From assembly GCA_025774205.1 (NCBI GenBank), contig JALGWK010000071.1, positions 1 through 7,622 of the forward strand: a DNA stretch of 7,622 bases, written 5' to 3'. This document shows positions 1 through 5,470 of this stretch, one piece after another. How positions within the stretch are numbered: position 1 is the stretch's first letter; each line of letters opens with the position of its first letter. The notes under the pieces were generated by a model. That model worked only from the letters and a program-made list of their open reading frames with translations. It ran no database searches and was not told the DNA's origin. A program made the translations under genes and the position numbers. The DNA is from a bacterium. Its GTDB lineage: Bacteria; Blakebacterota; Blakebacteria; Blakebacterales; Blakebacteraceae.

Positions 1-693
1 GGTGTCGATATCCTTCCGGTTCATGTGGCTCGACCTGATCCGTTCCAGGCGGAACTGTCTGAGATCCTTCCGGAGACAGCACCACGCCACCATATACCAG
101 CCGCCCCGGCGCTGAAGCAGCGCGTAGGGATGGACCTCGCGATCGCTCACTGAATCACTGTGAAGGCTGTAATAGGTCATCTGGAGGCTCTTCTTGTACA
201 TCAGGGCCTCCGCGACCGTCTCCAGCTCGGGGGAGGAATAGTGGCCGGAGTAGTAGAAGGCCAGGGAACCATCCGCCTCCGCGCCGCAGGGGGAATCGAA
301 CACCAGTTTCCGCAGCACCGACCTGGCTTCCCGGGCCATGCTGAAACCCTTCATCTCAGCCAGGCGCCGAACCGCGATGACGAGGGCCCTGATCTCCTCG
401 TCGGTGAAGGCGAAGCGGGGGAGGTAGAACCTGGATCGATCGAGCCGGTACCCCATCAGGACTTCGCTGTCGATCGGAACCGTGTCGATCGGAACGCCCT
501 GCTCACGCAGTTCTTCCTTGTCACGCTCGAACTTGCGCAGGATCGACTTCTCATCGACACCGCCGACAGGCTGGTACCCGGGCACCTTCTGCCGGATCTC
601 CTCCCAGGTCACGGGGAAGCGATGGTTGAGCAGATAGGCGATGAGGTTCAGCTGCCTCAGATCCTTATTCGTCTTCTCGGTCAACTCGATCAT
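1..693 (-). CDS. WYL-domain transcriptional regulator (partial, C-terminus beyond window)
   Basis: The frame is open from ATG at 693 to the window edge, giving 231 residues with no stop. Residues 10-75 look like a helix-turn-helix type N-terminal region of the PafB/PafC kind. Residues 165-225 are a WYL domain: the naming motif appears as GGWYMVAWC (197-205, with W-Y-M in place of W-Y-L) and is followed by LRKDLRQFRLERI (207-219), the usual conserved tail. WYL proteins are usually DNA-binding regulators whose WYL domain senses a ligand, often nucleic acid; the target here is unknown. The start is fixed: a TAA stop lies three codons upstream in the same frame, with no other start codon between. 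No clear Shine-Dalgarno precedes the ATG, so translation is probably coupled to the DUF2007 gene six bases upstream. The 179-codon frame on the opposite strand is a shadow. Confidence 0.88.
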   Translation of the reverse strand, partial: MIELTEKTNKDLRQLNLIAYLLNHRFPVTWEEIRQKVPGYQPVGGVDEKSILRKFERDKEELREQGVPIDTVPIDSEVLMGYRLDRSRFYLPRFAFTDEEIRALVIAVRRLAEMKGFSMAREARSVLRKLVFDSPCGAEADGSLAFYYSGHYSSPELETVAEALMYKKSLQMTYYSLHSDSVSDREVHPYALLQRRGGWYMVAWCCLRKDLRQFRLERIRSSHMNRKDIDT

Positions 694-699
694 GACTGA

Positions 700-975
700 T
701 TACCGGTCCACGTCCGTCCTGTCCTCCTCCTCTTCAGGATCGAAGAACTCCCAGGCCTTCTCCAGGAGCTTCAGCGCCTGATTCCGATCGGCCACCGGGA
801 CGAAGATCGCCTCCGGCTCCAGACCCGATCCGGTCACCTCATCGAATTCTTCGGCCGGGATCAGCACCCGTATACCTGCCTCGACAAGGACTTTCCTGAT
901 GAGTGAGGATTCAAGTGTGTTCCGCGCCGTATAGATCTTCACCAGATCACTGCCGGCGCCGCCGCTGCCTGACAT
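700..975 (-). CDS. DUF2007 family small protein (putative signal-transducing protein)
   Basis: A 91-residue protein. Residues 11-40 (LVKIYTARNTLESSLIRKVL followed by EAGIRVLIP) match the DUF2007 pattern of a beta strand, a helix that opens with a T-A-R-N type motif, and a second strand. Residues 57-80 form the closing strand and helix (IFVPVADRNQALKLLEKA), and the tail is strongly acidic (DPEEEEDRTD). The family is annotated as a putative prokaryotic signal-transducing protein, but no biochemical role is established. I chose ATG at 975 rather than the ATG at 996 because GGAGG sits six bases upstream of it. The stop is six bases before the WYL gene, so the two are probably co-transcribed and the protein may work with that regulator. 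Confidence 0.8.
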   Translation of the reverse strand: MSGSGGAGSDLVKIYTARNTLESSLIRKVLVEAGIRVLIPAEEFDEVTGSGLEPEAIFVPVADRNQALKLLEKAWEFFDPEEEEDRTDVDR

Positions 976-980
976 CACCA

Positions 981-986
981 CCCTCC
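981..986 (-). promoter_or_regulatory. Shine-Dalgarno deciding the DUF2007 start
   Basis: On the minus strand the sequence reads GGAGGG and is followed by the ATG at 975, with GGAGG spaced six bases from it. This favours the internal ATG over the ATG at 996, which has no comparable site. Confidence 0.7.
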
Positions 987-1013
987 AATCGACCATCCGG
1001 GACGGATCAATGC

Positions 1014-1042
1014 AGACTACGTGAGCGAGGCCTCCCTCTCAA
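1014..1042 (-). promoter_or_regulatory. Possible sigma-70 promoter for the DUF2007-WYL unit
   Basis: On the minus strand, TTGAGA (1042-1037) and TAGTCT (1019-1014) are 17 bases apart, which would start transcription near 1007, about 30 bases before the DUF2007 ATG. The -10 box is poor, with three of six matches to consensus. The position in a divergent intergenic region is right, but this is a weak call. I saw no convincing plus-strand promoter for the rubredoxin gene in the same region. Confidence 0.22.
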
Positions 1043-1091
1043 GCCGATTATCCTTCCTTCGCCACTCTCACTGTTCTAGTCTTCAGCAATC

Positions 1092-1265
1092 ATGCACGAA
1101 TGTCTCTATTGCGGTTACTGCTACAACCCTGACGACGGGGCCGTTCATCAGGGGATCAGTGCGGGCACTGCCTTCGAGGACCTCCCGGACGGTTTTACCT
1201 GTCCATCCTGCGGAGCGCCTCGCGACGTGTTCAACCCTGTTCGTCCACCGGGTAATGGTCTGTGA
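1092..1265 (+). CDS. Rubredoxin (small iron-sulfur electron carrier)
   Basis: A 57-residue protein with the full rubredoxin signature. It has CLYCGYCYNP at residues 4-13 and CPSCG at 37-41; C4, C7, C37 and C40 would ligate a single Fe(Cys)4 iron. Between them lie GISAGTAFEDLPDGF (21-35), which matches the conserved G-I-x-x-G-T-x-F-x-D-L-P block; the usual W of D-W is replaced by F35 and G34 is in the D position. Rubredoxins carry single electrons in the cytoplasm, for example to rubrerythrin, superoxide reductase or alkane hydroxylase; no partner is visible in this window. A TAG at 1077-1079 in the same frame and the absence of other starts fix ATG at 1092. No good Shine-Dalgarno is visible. 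The membrane protein gene begins 28 bases after the stop. A longer open frame from 1021 overlaps this gene in another register and its N-terminal part is spurious. Confidence 0.93.
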   Translation: MHECLYCGYCYNPDDGAVHQGISAGTAFEDLPDGFTCPSCGAPRDVFNPVRPPGNGL

Positions 1266-1281
1266 GAGACCGTCGCTCGGG

Positions 1282-1287
1282 AAGGAG
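1282..1287 (+). promoter_or_regulatory. Shine-Dalgarno deciding a TTG start
   Basis: AAGGAG lies six bases upstream of the TTG at 1294. This spacing is optimal and sets the start of the membrane protein gene just after the rubredoxin stop, instead of the far-upstream GTG at 1021. Confidence 0.7.
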
Positions 1288-1293
1288 TTCCCA

Positions 1294-1989
1294 TTGACCC
1301 AGGATGACTACAAGGAAGTCCGCGGATACGATCTCGACAGTGATAAAGATCAACTGGAGATCGTGGATGACACCTATCGGGCATATCATCAGCCGGATGT
1401 TGTAGATCCCGAGGTCAAGCTCGCCCGACAGAAGCAGGCAAATAATCGCCTGATCCTGGCGCTGGTGCTCGCCGCTGTAGCCATTGTCGGAATGGTCCTG
1501 ATCATTCCGGGGGGAGGCGGCGAAAGCGCTGAGGAACTACTGGCGGAGATCACGACTCTCGATCAAGCCAACTACCTGTTCGCCATGGGGGACACCATCG
1601 CGGTCAGTCATATCAGACGGCAGTTCCGTAACATCGGTAACCAGCTCCAGTTCAATGACGCAGTGGTCGTCAACTACCTTTTCCTCAATAGACCGGTCGA
1701 AATCTGGGTTGGAATCTCGCTTATGCAGGATATCGCCGCCGCTGATTTCAGACTGCTTCTCGCTGAGACCGATCCTGACCTGAACACTGACTCCGGTTGG
1801 CGCGCCCAGTCACAGTTCGAGCGGAACGGGCTCGTGATCACCCAGGTCGTCGGCAAAGGACAACGGCACTACTTCTACCATGACAGCAACATGGTCGTCT
1901 GGGTGGCGGCGGATTCCGTCACCGGCACTTTCGCCCTCAACGCCGTCCTGAACACCAATATCCGTAACTGGATCGACACCTTCCGATAG
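1294..1989 (+). CDS. Single-pass membrane protein of unknown function
   Basis: I do not recognise a family. The 231-residue product has an acidic, charged N-terminal region (1-50, rich in D and E), one hydrophobic helix at about 53-72 (LILALVLAAVAIVGMVLI), a Gly-rich turn (73-76) and an extracytoplasmic domain of about 155 residues. That domain has no Cys and reads as mixed alpha/beta, with strands such as DAVVVNYLFLN (122-132) and NMVVWVAAD (199-207). Basic residues just before the helix (K42, R45, K47, R52) suggest the N-terminus stays in the cytoplasm. The start is TTG with AAGGAG six bases upstream. Reading from GTG at 1021 would add 91 residues of low-complexity sequence that overlap rubredoxin in another frame, so I reject that start. 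It is probably co-transcribed with rubredoxin (28-base gap), but a functional link is not shown. Confidence 0.78.
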   Translation: MTQDDYKEVRGYDLDSDKDQLEIVDDTYRAYHQPDVVDPEVKLARQKQANNRLILALVLAAVAIVGMVLIIPGGGGESAEELLAEITTLDQANYLFAMGDTIAVSHIRRQFRNIGNQLQFNDAVVVNYLFLNRPVEIWVGISLMQDIAAADFRLLLAETDPDLNTDSGWRAQSQFERNGLVITQVVGKGQRHYFYHDSNMVVWVAADSVTGTFALNAVLNTNIRNWIDTFR

Positions 1990-2024
1990 GGGGGGGACGC
2001 GAGACAGGGACCGCCGGCATCGGG

Positions 2025-2065
2025 AAGAAAAAGAGAAATCCCCGCCCGGCTGACCGGACGGGGAT
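2025..2065 (-). terminator. Intrinsic terminator of the tRNA-Ala gene
   Basis: A 12-bp stem (2038-2049 with 2054-2065, loop 2050-2053) has one G-U wobble when read on the minus strand but a C-A mismatch on the plus strand. It is followed on the minus strand by the T-rich run TTCTCTTTTTCTT (2037-2025). The plus strand has no such run after the stem, so the terminator points away from the tRNA. Confidence 0.85.
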
Positions 2066-2072
2066 CGTGAGA

Positions 2073-2148
2073 TGGTGGAGATAACGGGACTCGAACCCGT
2101 AACCTCCGGCATGCGAAGCCGGCGCTCTCCCAGTTGAGCTATATCCCC
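2073..2148 (-). tRNA. tRNA-Ala (anticodon CGC)
   Basis: A complete 76-base cloverleaf on the minus strand with the 3' CCA encoded. The acceptor stem GGGGATA pairs with TATCTCC and contains the G3-U70 wobble pair that marks alanine tRNAs. The D arm reads TAGCTCAACTGGGAGAGC, the anticodon stem is CCGGC/GCCGG around the loop TTCGCAT (anticodon CGC, reading GCG), and the T arm contains GGTTCGAGTCC. The gene is flanked by its own promoter and terminator. Confidence 0.97.
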
Positions 2149-2204
2149 GGTCTGTATCGAAGTGCCCTGTGAATATGAGGATGTCCCGGGTCGCTGTCAC
2201 TCCC

Positions 2205-2232
2205 ATTATCAGTTGAAGCGTTCGATCGGCAA
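2205..2232 (-). promoter_or_regulatory. Probable promoter of tRNA-Ala
   Basis: On the minus strand, TTGCCG (2232-2227) and GATAAT (2210-2205, five of six matches to the -10 consensus) are 16 bases apart. Transcription would begin near 2198, about 50 bases before the mature tRNA 5' end at 2148. No open frame of known type lies in this stretch. Confidence 0.45.
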
Positions 2233-2256
2233 GTGACCATGGCCGGGGACATCCTT

Positions 2257-2285
2257 TTGACGCCCGTCGCTCGGGGCAATATGTT
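2257..2285 (+). promoter_or_regulatory. Probable sigma-70 promoter of dsbD
   Basis: TTGACG (2257-2262, five of six matches to -35) and TATGTT (2280-2285, four of six matches to -10) are 17 bases apart. The start point would be near 2292, giving a leader of about 77 bases before the dsbD GTG at 2369. It diverges from the tRNA promoter, with the two -35 boxes about 25 bases apart. Confidence 0.55.
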
Positions 2286-2368
2286 GCACGGTGCCGGCAG
2301 TGACCAACCAACGCGGAAACTGATAGTATCCATGGATCCCGTGACCGCGACAGCCTGGAGGAAGAACA

Positions 2369-3886
2369 GTGTCGAATCGAGTCCGCAACCGGAACCTGAG
2401 AGCCGCCGGGCTCCGGTTCTCCCTGGTAGTGCTGGTCGTCGCCGCAATCCATCTGACCGGTGTCATCCCGACCATCGGAGAAGCCCTGGCCTCCCCGACC
2501 GCCGGAGCCGCCTTCTCCCAGCCCGGTTCGGAACAGGTCGCGGCCACGCCCGAGACAGAGGGCGGTCTCGTTGACTTCGGTCTGGCCCGGGAGAAGGGAC
2601 TCTTCTGGATGTACCTGGCCGCCTTCCTGGGCGGGATACTGGCCAGTCTGACTCCCTGCGTACTGCCGATCATACCGCTGACCATCACCGTTATCGGCGC
2701 CAGGGCAGCGTCGAGCCGCGCCAAAGGATTCTCCCTCAGCCTGATCTACGTGATGGGGATCGCGTTCATGTATTCCACCCTGGGAGTCGTCGCCGCCAGC
2801 ACCGGCGCCCTCTTCGGGAGTCTTTTCCAGAGCAAACTCTTCCTCATCCTGACCATCACCCTCTTCACCCTCCTGGCTTTCGGACTCTTCGGCGCCTATG
2901 AACTGCAGCTGCCGGCCGGGATCCGCAACAAACTGATGGCGAAACAGGGCCGGGGCTGGTTCGGGGTGTTTATCATGGGCCTGATCGCCGGCCTGGTGGC
3001 CAGCCCCTGCGTGGGGCCGATCATCGTCGGCATCCTCGCCTTCATCGCGAAGACCGGAAGCGCCATCTTCGGCTTCACCCTCCTCTTCACCTTCTCGATG
3101 GGGATGGGGCTGCTCTTCCTGGTGGTCGGCACCTTCTCGGGCGAGATCAAGAAGATGCCTTCAGGCACCTGGATGACCGCGGTGGAGAGCTTCCTGGGCG
3201 TCCTGATGATAGCCGTCTCCTTCTACTATCTCTCGATCCTGCTCGACGAGTTCATCTTCGCCCTTGCCCTGGGCGCCACCCTGGTGATCGGGGGCACCTT
3301 CACGGGCGCCTTCCTGTCACTGACGGCAGAGGGTGTCGACTGGTTCGTGAAAGTCCGGAAGGCGATCGGTATTCTGATGGTCGCCTCCGGCCTCTGGTTC
3401 TTTGTGGGAGCCTTCATCACCAACGGCACCTTCCTGCCCTCGACGGGCGGTATCGGGGCTTCGGGCGGCGCCGGCGGAGAGGCCGCGGGGGGCGGTGTCG
3501 CGTCGGCCGAGGCGGGACTCAACTGGGGTGACGATGTCGACGCGGCCCTTATCATCAGCGAGATGGAGGGCAAACCGGTGATGATCGACTTCACGGCCGA
3601 CTGGTGTGTTGCGTGCAGGGAACTCGACCATCTGACCTTCAGTGATCCCGCCGTCGTGGAGGTGCTGCAGCAGTTCATCCTGGTCCGGGTCGACCTCACC
3701 AACAACGACGACCCGAAGAACCAGGAGTATTACCCGCGGTTCGAGATATACGGACTGCCGAGCGTGACCTTCCTCACCCCGGCCGGCGAGATGCTTCCCG
3801 ACCAGAAAGTGATCGGATTCGTGAAGCCGGAGCGGTTCCTGGAAACCCTGAACGCCGTGCTCGCAGCCTCGGGAGGCCTCGAGTAG
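2369..3886 (+). CDS. dsbD: DsbD-type thiol:disulfide interchange protein
   Basis: A 505-residue inner-membrane protein that would move reducing equivalents from cytoplasmic thioredoxin to the periplasm, for cytochrome c maturation or disulfide isomerisation. A signal-type hydrophobic segment (about 16-36) is followed by a membrane core (about 78-350) of roughly eight helices. This core carries the paired redox cysteines in TPCVLP (C97) and SPCVGP (C214). After a Gly/Ala-rich linker (359-378) comes a thioredoxin-like domain (about 385-500) with WCVAC (412-416) and the cis-proline loop GLPS (462-465). The N-terminal immunoglobulin-like alpha domain of E. coli DsbD is absent: only about 40 low-complexity residues lie between the signal and the core. 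The start is GTG with GGAGG (2357-2361) seven bases upstream. The gene appears to be monocistronic, with a 110-base gap before the sigma factor gene. Confidence 0.93.
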   Translation: MSNRVRNRNLRAAGLRFSLVVLVVAAIHLTGVIPTIGEALASPTAGAAFSQPGSEQVAATPETEGGLVDFGLAREKGLFWMYLAAFLGGILASLTPCVLPIIPLTITVIGARAASSRAKGFSLSLIYVMGIAFMYSTLGVVAASTGALFGSLFQSKLFLILTITLFTLLAFGLFGAYELQLPAGIRNKLMAKQGRGWFGVFIMGLIAGLVASPCVGPIIVGILAFIAKTGSAIFGFTLLFTFSMGMGLLFLVVGTFSGEIKKMPSGTWMTAVESFLGVLMIAVSFYYLSILLDEFIFALALGATLVIGGTFTGAFLSLTAEGVDWFVKVRKAIGILMVASGLWFFVGAFITNGTFLPSTGGIGASGGAGGEAAGGGVASAEAGLNWGDDVDAALIISEMEGKPVMIDFTADWCVACRELDHLTFSDPAVVEVLQQFILVRVDLTNNDDPKNQEYYPRFEIYGLPSVTFLTPAGEMLPDQKVIGFVKPERFLETLNAVLAASGGLE

Positions 3887-3996
3887 TCGGCGCCCCCGCA
3901 GCCGGAACGGGATCGGTTCATCAATAGAGACCGGCCGGTTGTAGACAGACAACGGAGGTCATCCGTCATCCCTTCGAAGCGAAACAGGACGCGTTC

Positions 3997-4593
3997 GTGA
4001 CCGCAACGCCCGACCATGAGCACGCCGCACTGCCGGCATCCTACGAGGAGCTGGTGGAGGAATACGGCAAGCGGGTCCTGTCGATCGCCTACGATTACGT
4101 CAAGGATTACGATGCCGCGCAGGACGTGGCCCAGGAAGTGTTCATCCGCGTCTGGAAGAAGGGCAGTGAATTCCAGGCCCGGGCGAGCGTCTTCTCATGG
4201 ATCTACCGGATCACCGTGAACCTTGCCATCGATCATATCCGCAAGGCGAAGAGCCGCGGCAAACTGTCAGACAAGGACGGCGACTACCGGGACCAGTACC
4301 TGACCGAACAGGAAACAGGATCGACCGATACGGCGCCCGGCCTGGACATCGAACGGAGCAGCATCCGTGAACGGATCGACGAGAGTCTCGTCATACTCTC
4401 TGATCATCAGAAAAAGGCCTTCATCCTGAGGTACTACCAGGAGATGCCGATCGATGAGATCGCGGCCATCATGGGCTGCAAGGAAAGCACGGTGAGACAG
4501 CACCTCTTCCGGGCGACGCATAAGCTCCAGGATGAGCTGAGCGACCTGGCGGAGAAATTCGGACTGAGAACCGCAGCAGAGGAAAGCGAGTAA
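3997..4593 (+). CDS. ECF-type RNA polymerase sigma factor
   Basis: A 198-residue sigma-70 family protein with only regions 2 and 4, as in ECF sigma factors. Region 2 (about 16-86) contains DYDAAQDVAQEVFIRVW (37-53) and FSWIYRITVNLAIDHIRK (66-83), the core-binding and -10 recognition helices. A linker of about 40 polar residues follows. Region 4 (about 126-182) contains LSDHQKKAFILRYYQEM (134-150) and the helix-turn-helix IDEIAAIMGCKESTVRQHL (152-170), which reads the -35 element. GTG at 3997 has AGGA seven bases upstream, and no other start codon occurs back to the in-frame TAG at 3925. It is the first gene of a three-gene unit; the anti-sigma gene starts 15 bases after its stop. I could not identify a convincing autoregulatory promoter in the 110 bases upstream. 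Confidence 0.95.
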   Translation: MTATPDHEHAALPASYEELVEEYGKRVLSIAYDYVKDYDAAQDVAQEVFIRVWKKGSEFQARASVFSWIYRITVNLAIDHIRKAKSRGKLSDKDGDYRDQYLTEQETGSTDTAPGLDIERSSIRERIDESLVILSDHQKKAFILRYYQEMPIDEIAAIMGCKESTVRQHLFRATHKLQDELSDLAEKFGLRTAAEESE

Positions 4594-4608
4594 CATCGCG
4601 GGGTAAAG

Positions 4609-5469
4609 ATGAAGCACATTGAGATCTACATAGACGAGTACCTGAAGGGTGAGCTCTCCCGTTCCGAATCGGAACGGGTCGCCGCGCACCTCGCCGAATG
4701 CGATCAGTGCCGGAAATACGAGACCTGGCTGAAGGGCCTCGGTGAGATCGCTGATACGGCGCGGAGCGAACCGCCCGCGGCAGTGACAGCCGAACTCCAG
4801 GCCCGCCTGGCCGCGCTCCCGGAGCGGATCGATCGCGACGAGATCGAGGTACCCCCGGTGACAGAGAGGACAACCCCGCTCTTCACGACTCCGGCGTGGT
4901 TGATCTACCCCACTCCCCTGCTGAAAATCGCCGCCGTCCTCCTGCTGGGAGTACTCGCCGGGTACAGTATCCGGGGCGGTTCTACCGGGCAGGACCCGGT
5001 GACCGGGTCGCCGATGCTCACCGAAGCGATGGGGACCGGAACTCCGCCTGCCGCGGCACCGGTCTCGGGTGGGGAGATCACTCAGGTCACCATGAGCAGT
5101 TCCACCACCGAGGCCCTCGAGGCGCGCATCACCGAACTCGAGAGGGCCCTGATGATCACCTACCTGGCGCGCGTCGAAGCGACGATGACCCACTTCGTGA
5201 CCGGTACATCGGAAGGGAATATCGCTCTCCTGCCCGCCGAGACCACCCGCGGCCTGCTGACAGGTACCGCCAACCTGAAGACCGATGCCAAGAAGGCCGG
5301 AGATACCCGCATGGTAAACCTCTTCGGTCAGATCGAGTCGGTCCTGACCGAGATCGAGAAAGTCATGGCGGAACAGGATCTCGGAAACGCCCGTTTCATC
5401 GCGGGCATCATCGAAGAGCAGGGTTTGCTCAACACCCTCCAGCGCATTAAAGTCGGTTTAGAGGAGTAA
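4609..5469 (+). CDS. Zinc-finger anti-sigma factor, membrane-anchored
   Basis: A 286-residue protein. Its N-terminus (1-42) is a ZAS-type zinc-binding anti-sigma domain with H27, C31 and C34 in the H-x3-C-x2-C arrangement (HLAECDQC). One transmembrane helix follows at about 104-120 (LLKIAAVLLLGVLAGYS). The periplasmic part has a Gly/Pro-rich linker (122-155), a short coiled-coil-like segment (165-186, TEALEARITELERALM) and a helical C-terminal domain (190-286) that I do not recognise. It should hold the upstream ECF sigma factor at the membrane and release it on an envelope signal. In family terms it is a canonical sigma/anti-sigma pair: the genes are adjacent, same strand and closely spaced. 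The helical periplasmic domain is unusually long for a ZAS protein and may bind the signal or a partner such as the next gene's product. Confidence 0.88.
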   Translation: MKHIEIYIDEYLKGELSRSESERVAAHLAECDQCRKYETWLKGLGEIADTARSEPPAAVTAELQARLAALPERIDRDEIEVPPVTERTTPLFTTPAWLIYPTPLLKIAAVLLLGVLAGYSIRGGSTGQDPVTGSPMLTEAMGTGTPPAAAPVSGGEITQVTMSSSTTEALEARITELERALMITYLARVEATMTHFVTGTSEGNIALLPAETTRGLLTGTANLKTDAKKAGDTRMVNLFGQIESVLTEIEKVMAEQDLGNARFIAGIIEEQGLLNTLQRIKVGLEE

Positions 5470-5470
5470 T

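Noticed and set aside
160-699. Plus-strand frame of 179 codons
   Set aside because: It is antisense to the WYL regulator, whose translation shows clear domain motifs; this frame shows none.
1021-1293. N-terminal 91-residue extension of the membrane protein from GTG 1021
   Set aside because: Low-complexity Ser/Thr/Arg-rich sequence overlapping rubredoxin in another frame; TTG at 1294 has an ideal Shine-Dalgarno.
1989-1996. Run of eight G residues at the end of the membrane protein gene
   Set aside because: It begins with the last base of the stop codon, so slippage there cannot change the protein; not a phase-variation switch.
2073-2148. tRNA gene as an integration site
   Set aside because: No integrase, no duplicated tRNA 3' end and no change in gene type next to it.
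1937-2724. Several overlapping minus-strand frames (100, 171, 102 and 171 codons) and a plus-strand frame at 2233-2574
   Set aside because: They run through the tRNA gene, its terminator or the dsbD signal region in other frames and show no recognisable motif.
3317-3952. Minus-strand frame of 211 codons under dsbD
   Set aside because: Antisense to the thioredoxin domain; typical long shadow frame in G+C-rich DNA.
3887-3996. Possible attenuator-like leader before the sigma gene (GTTGT/ACAAC and ACGGA/TCCGT small inverted repeats)
   Set aside because: Stems are only five base pairs and there is no U-run; chance is a sufficient explanation. No good promoter was seen in this stretch either.
4267-5193. 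Minus-strand frame of 308 codons under the sigma and anti-sigma genes
   Set aside because: Its length is notable, but both genes on the other strand have definite domains, and its own translation is Arg/Gly-rich without a motif.
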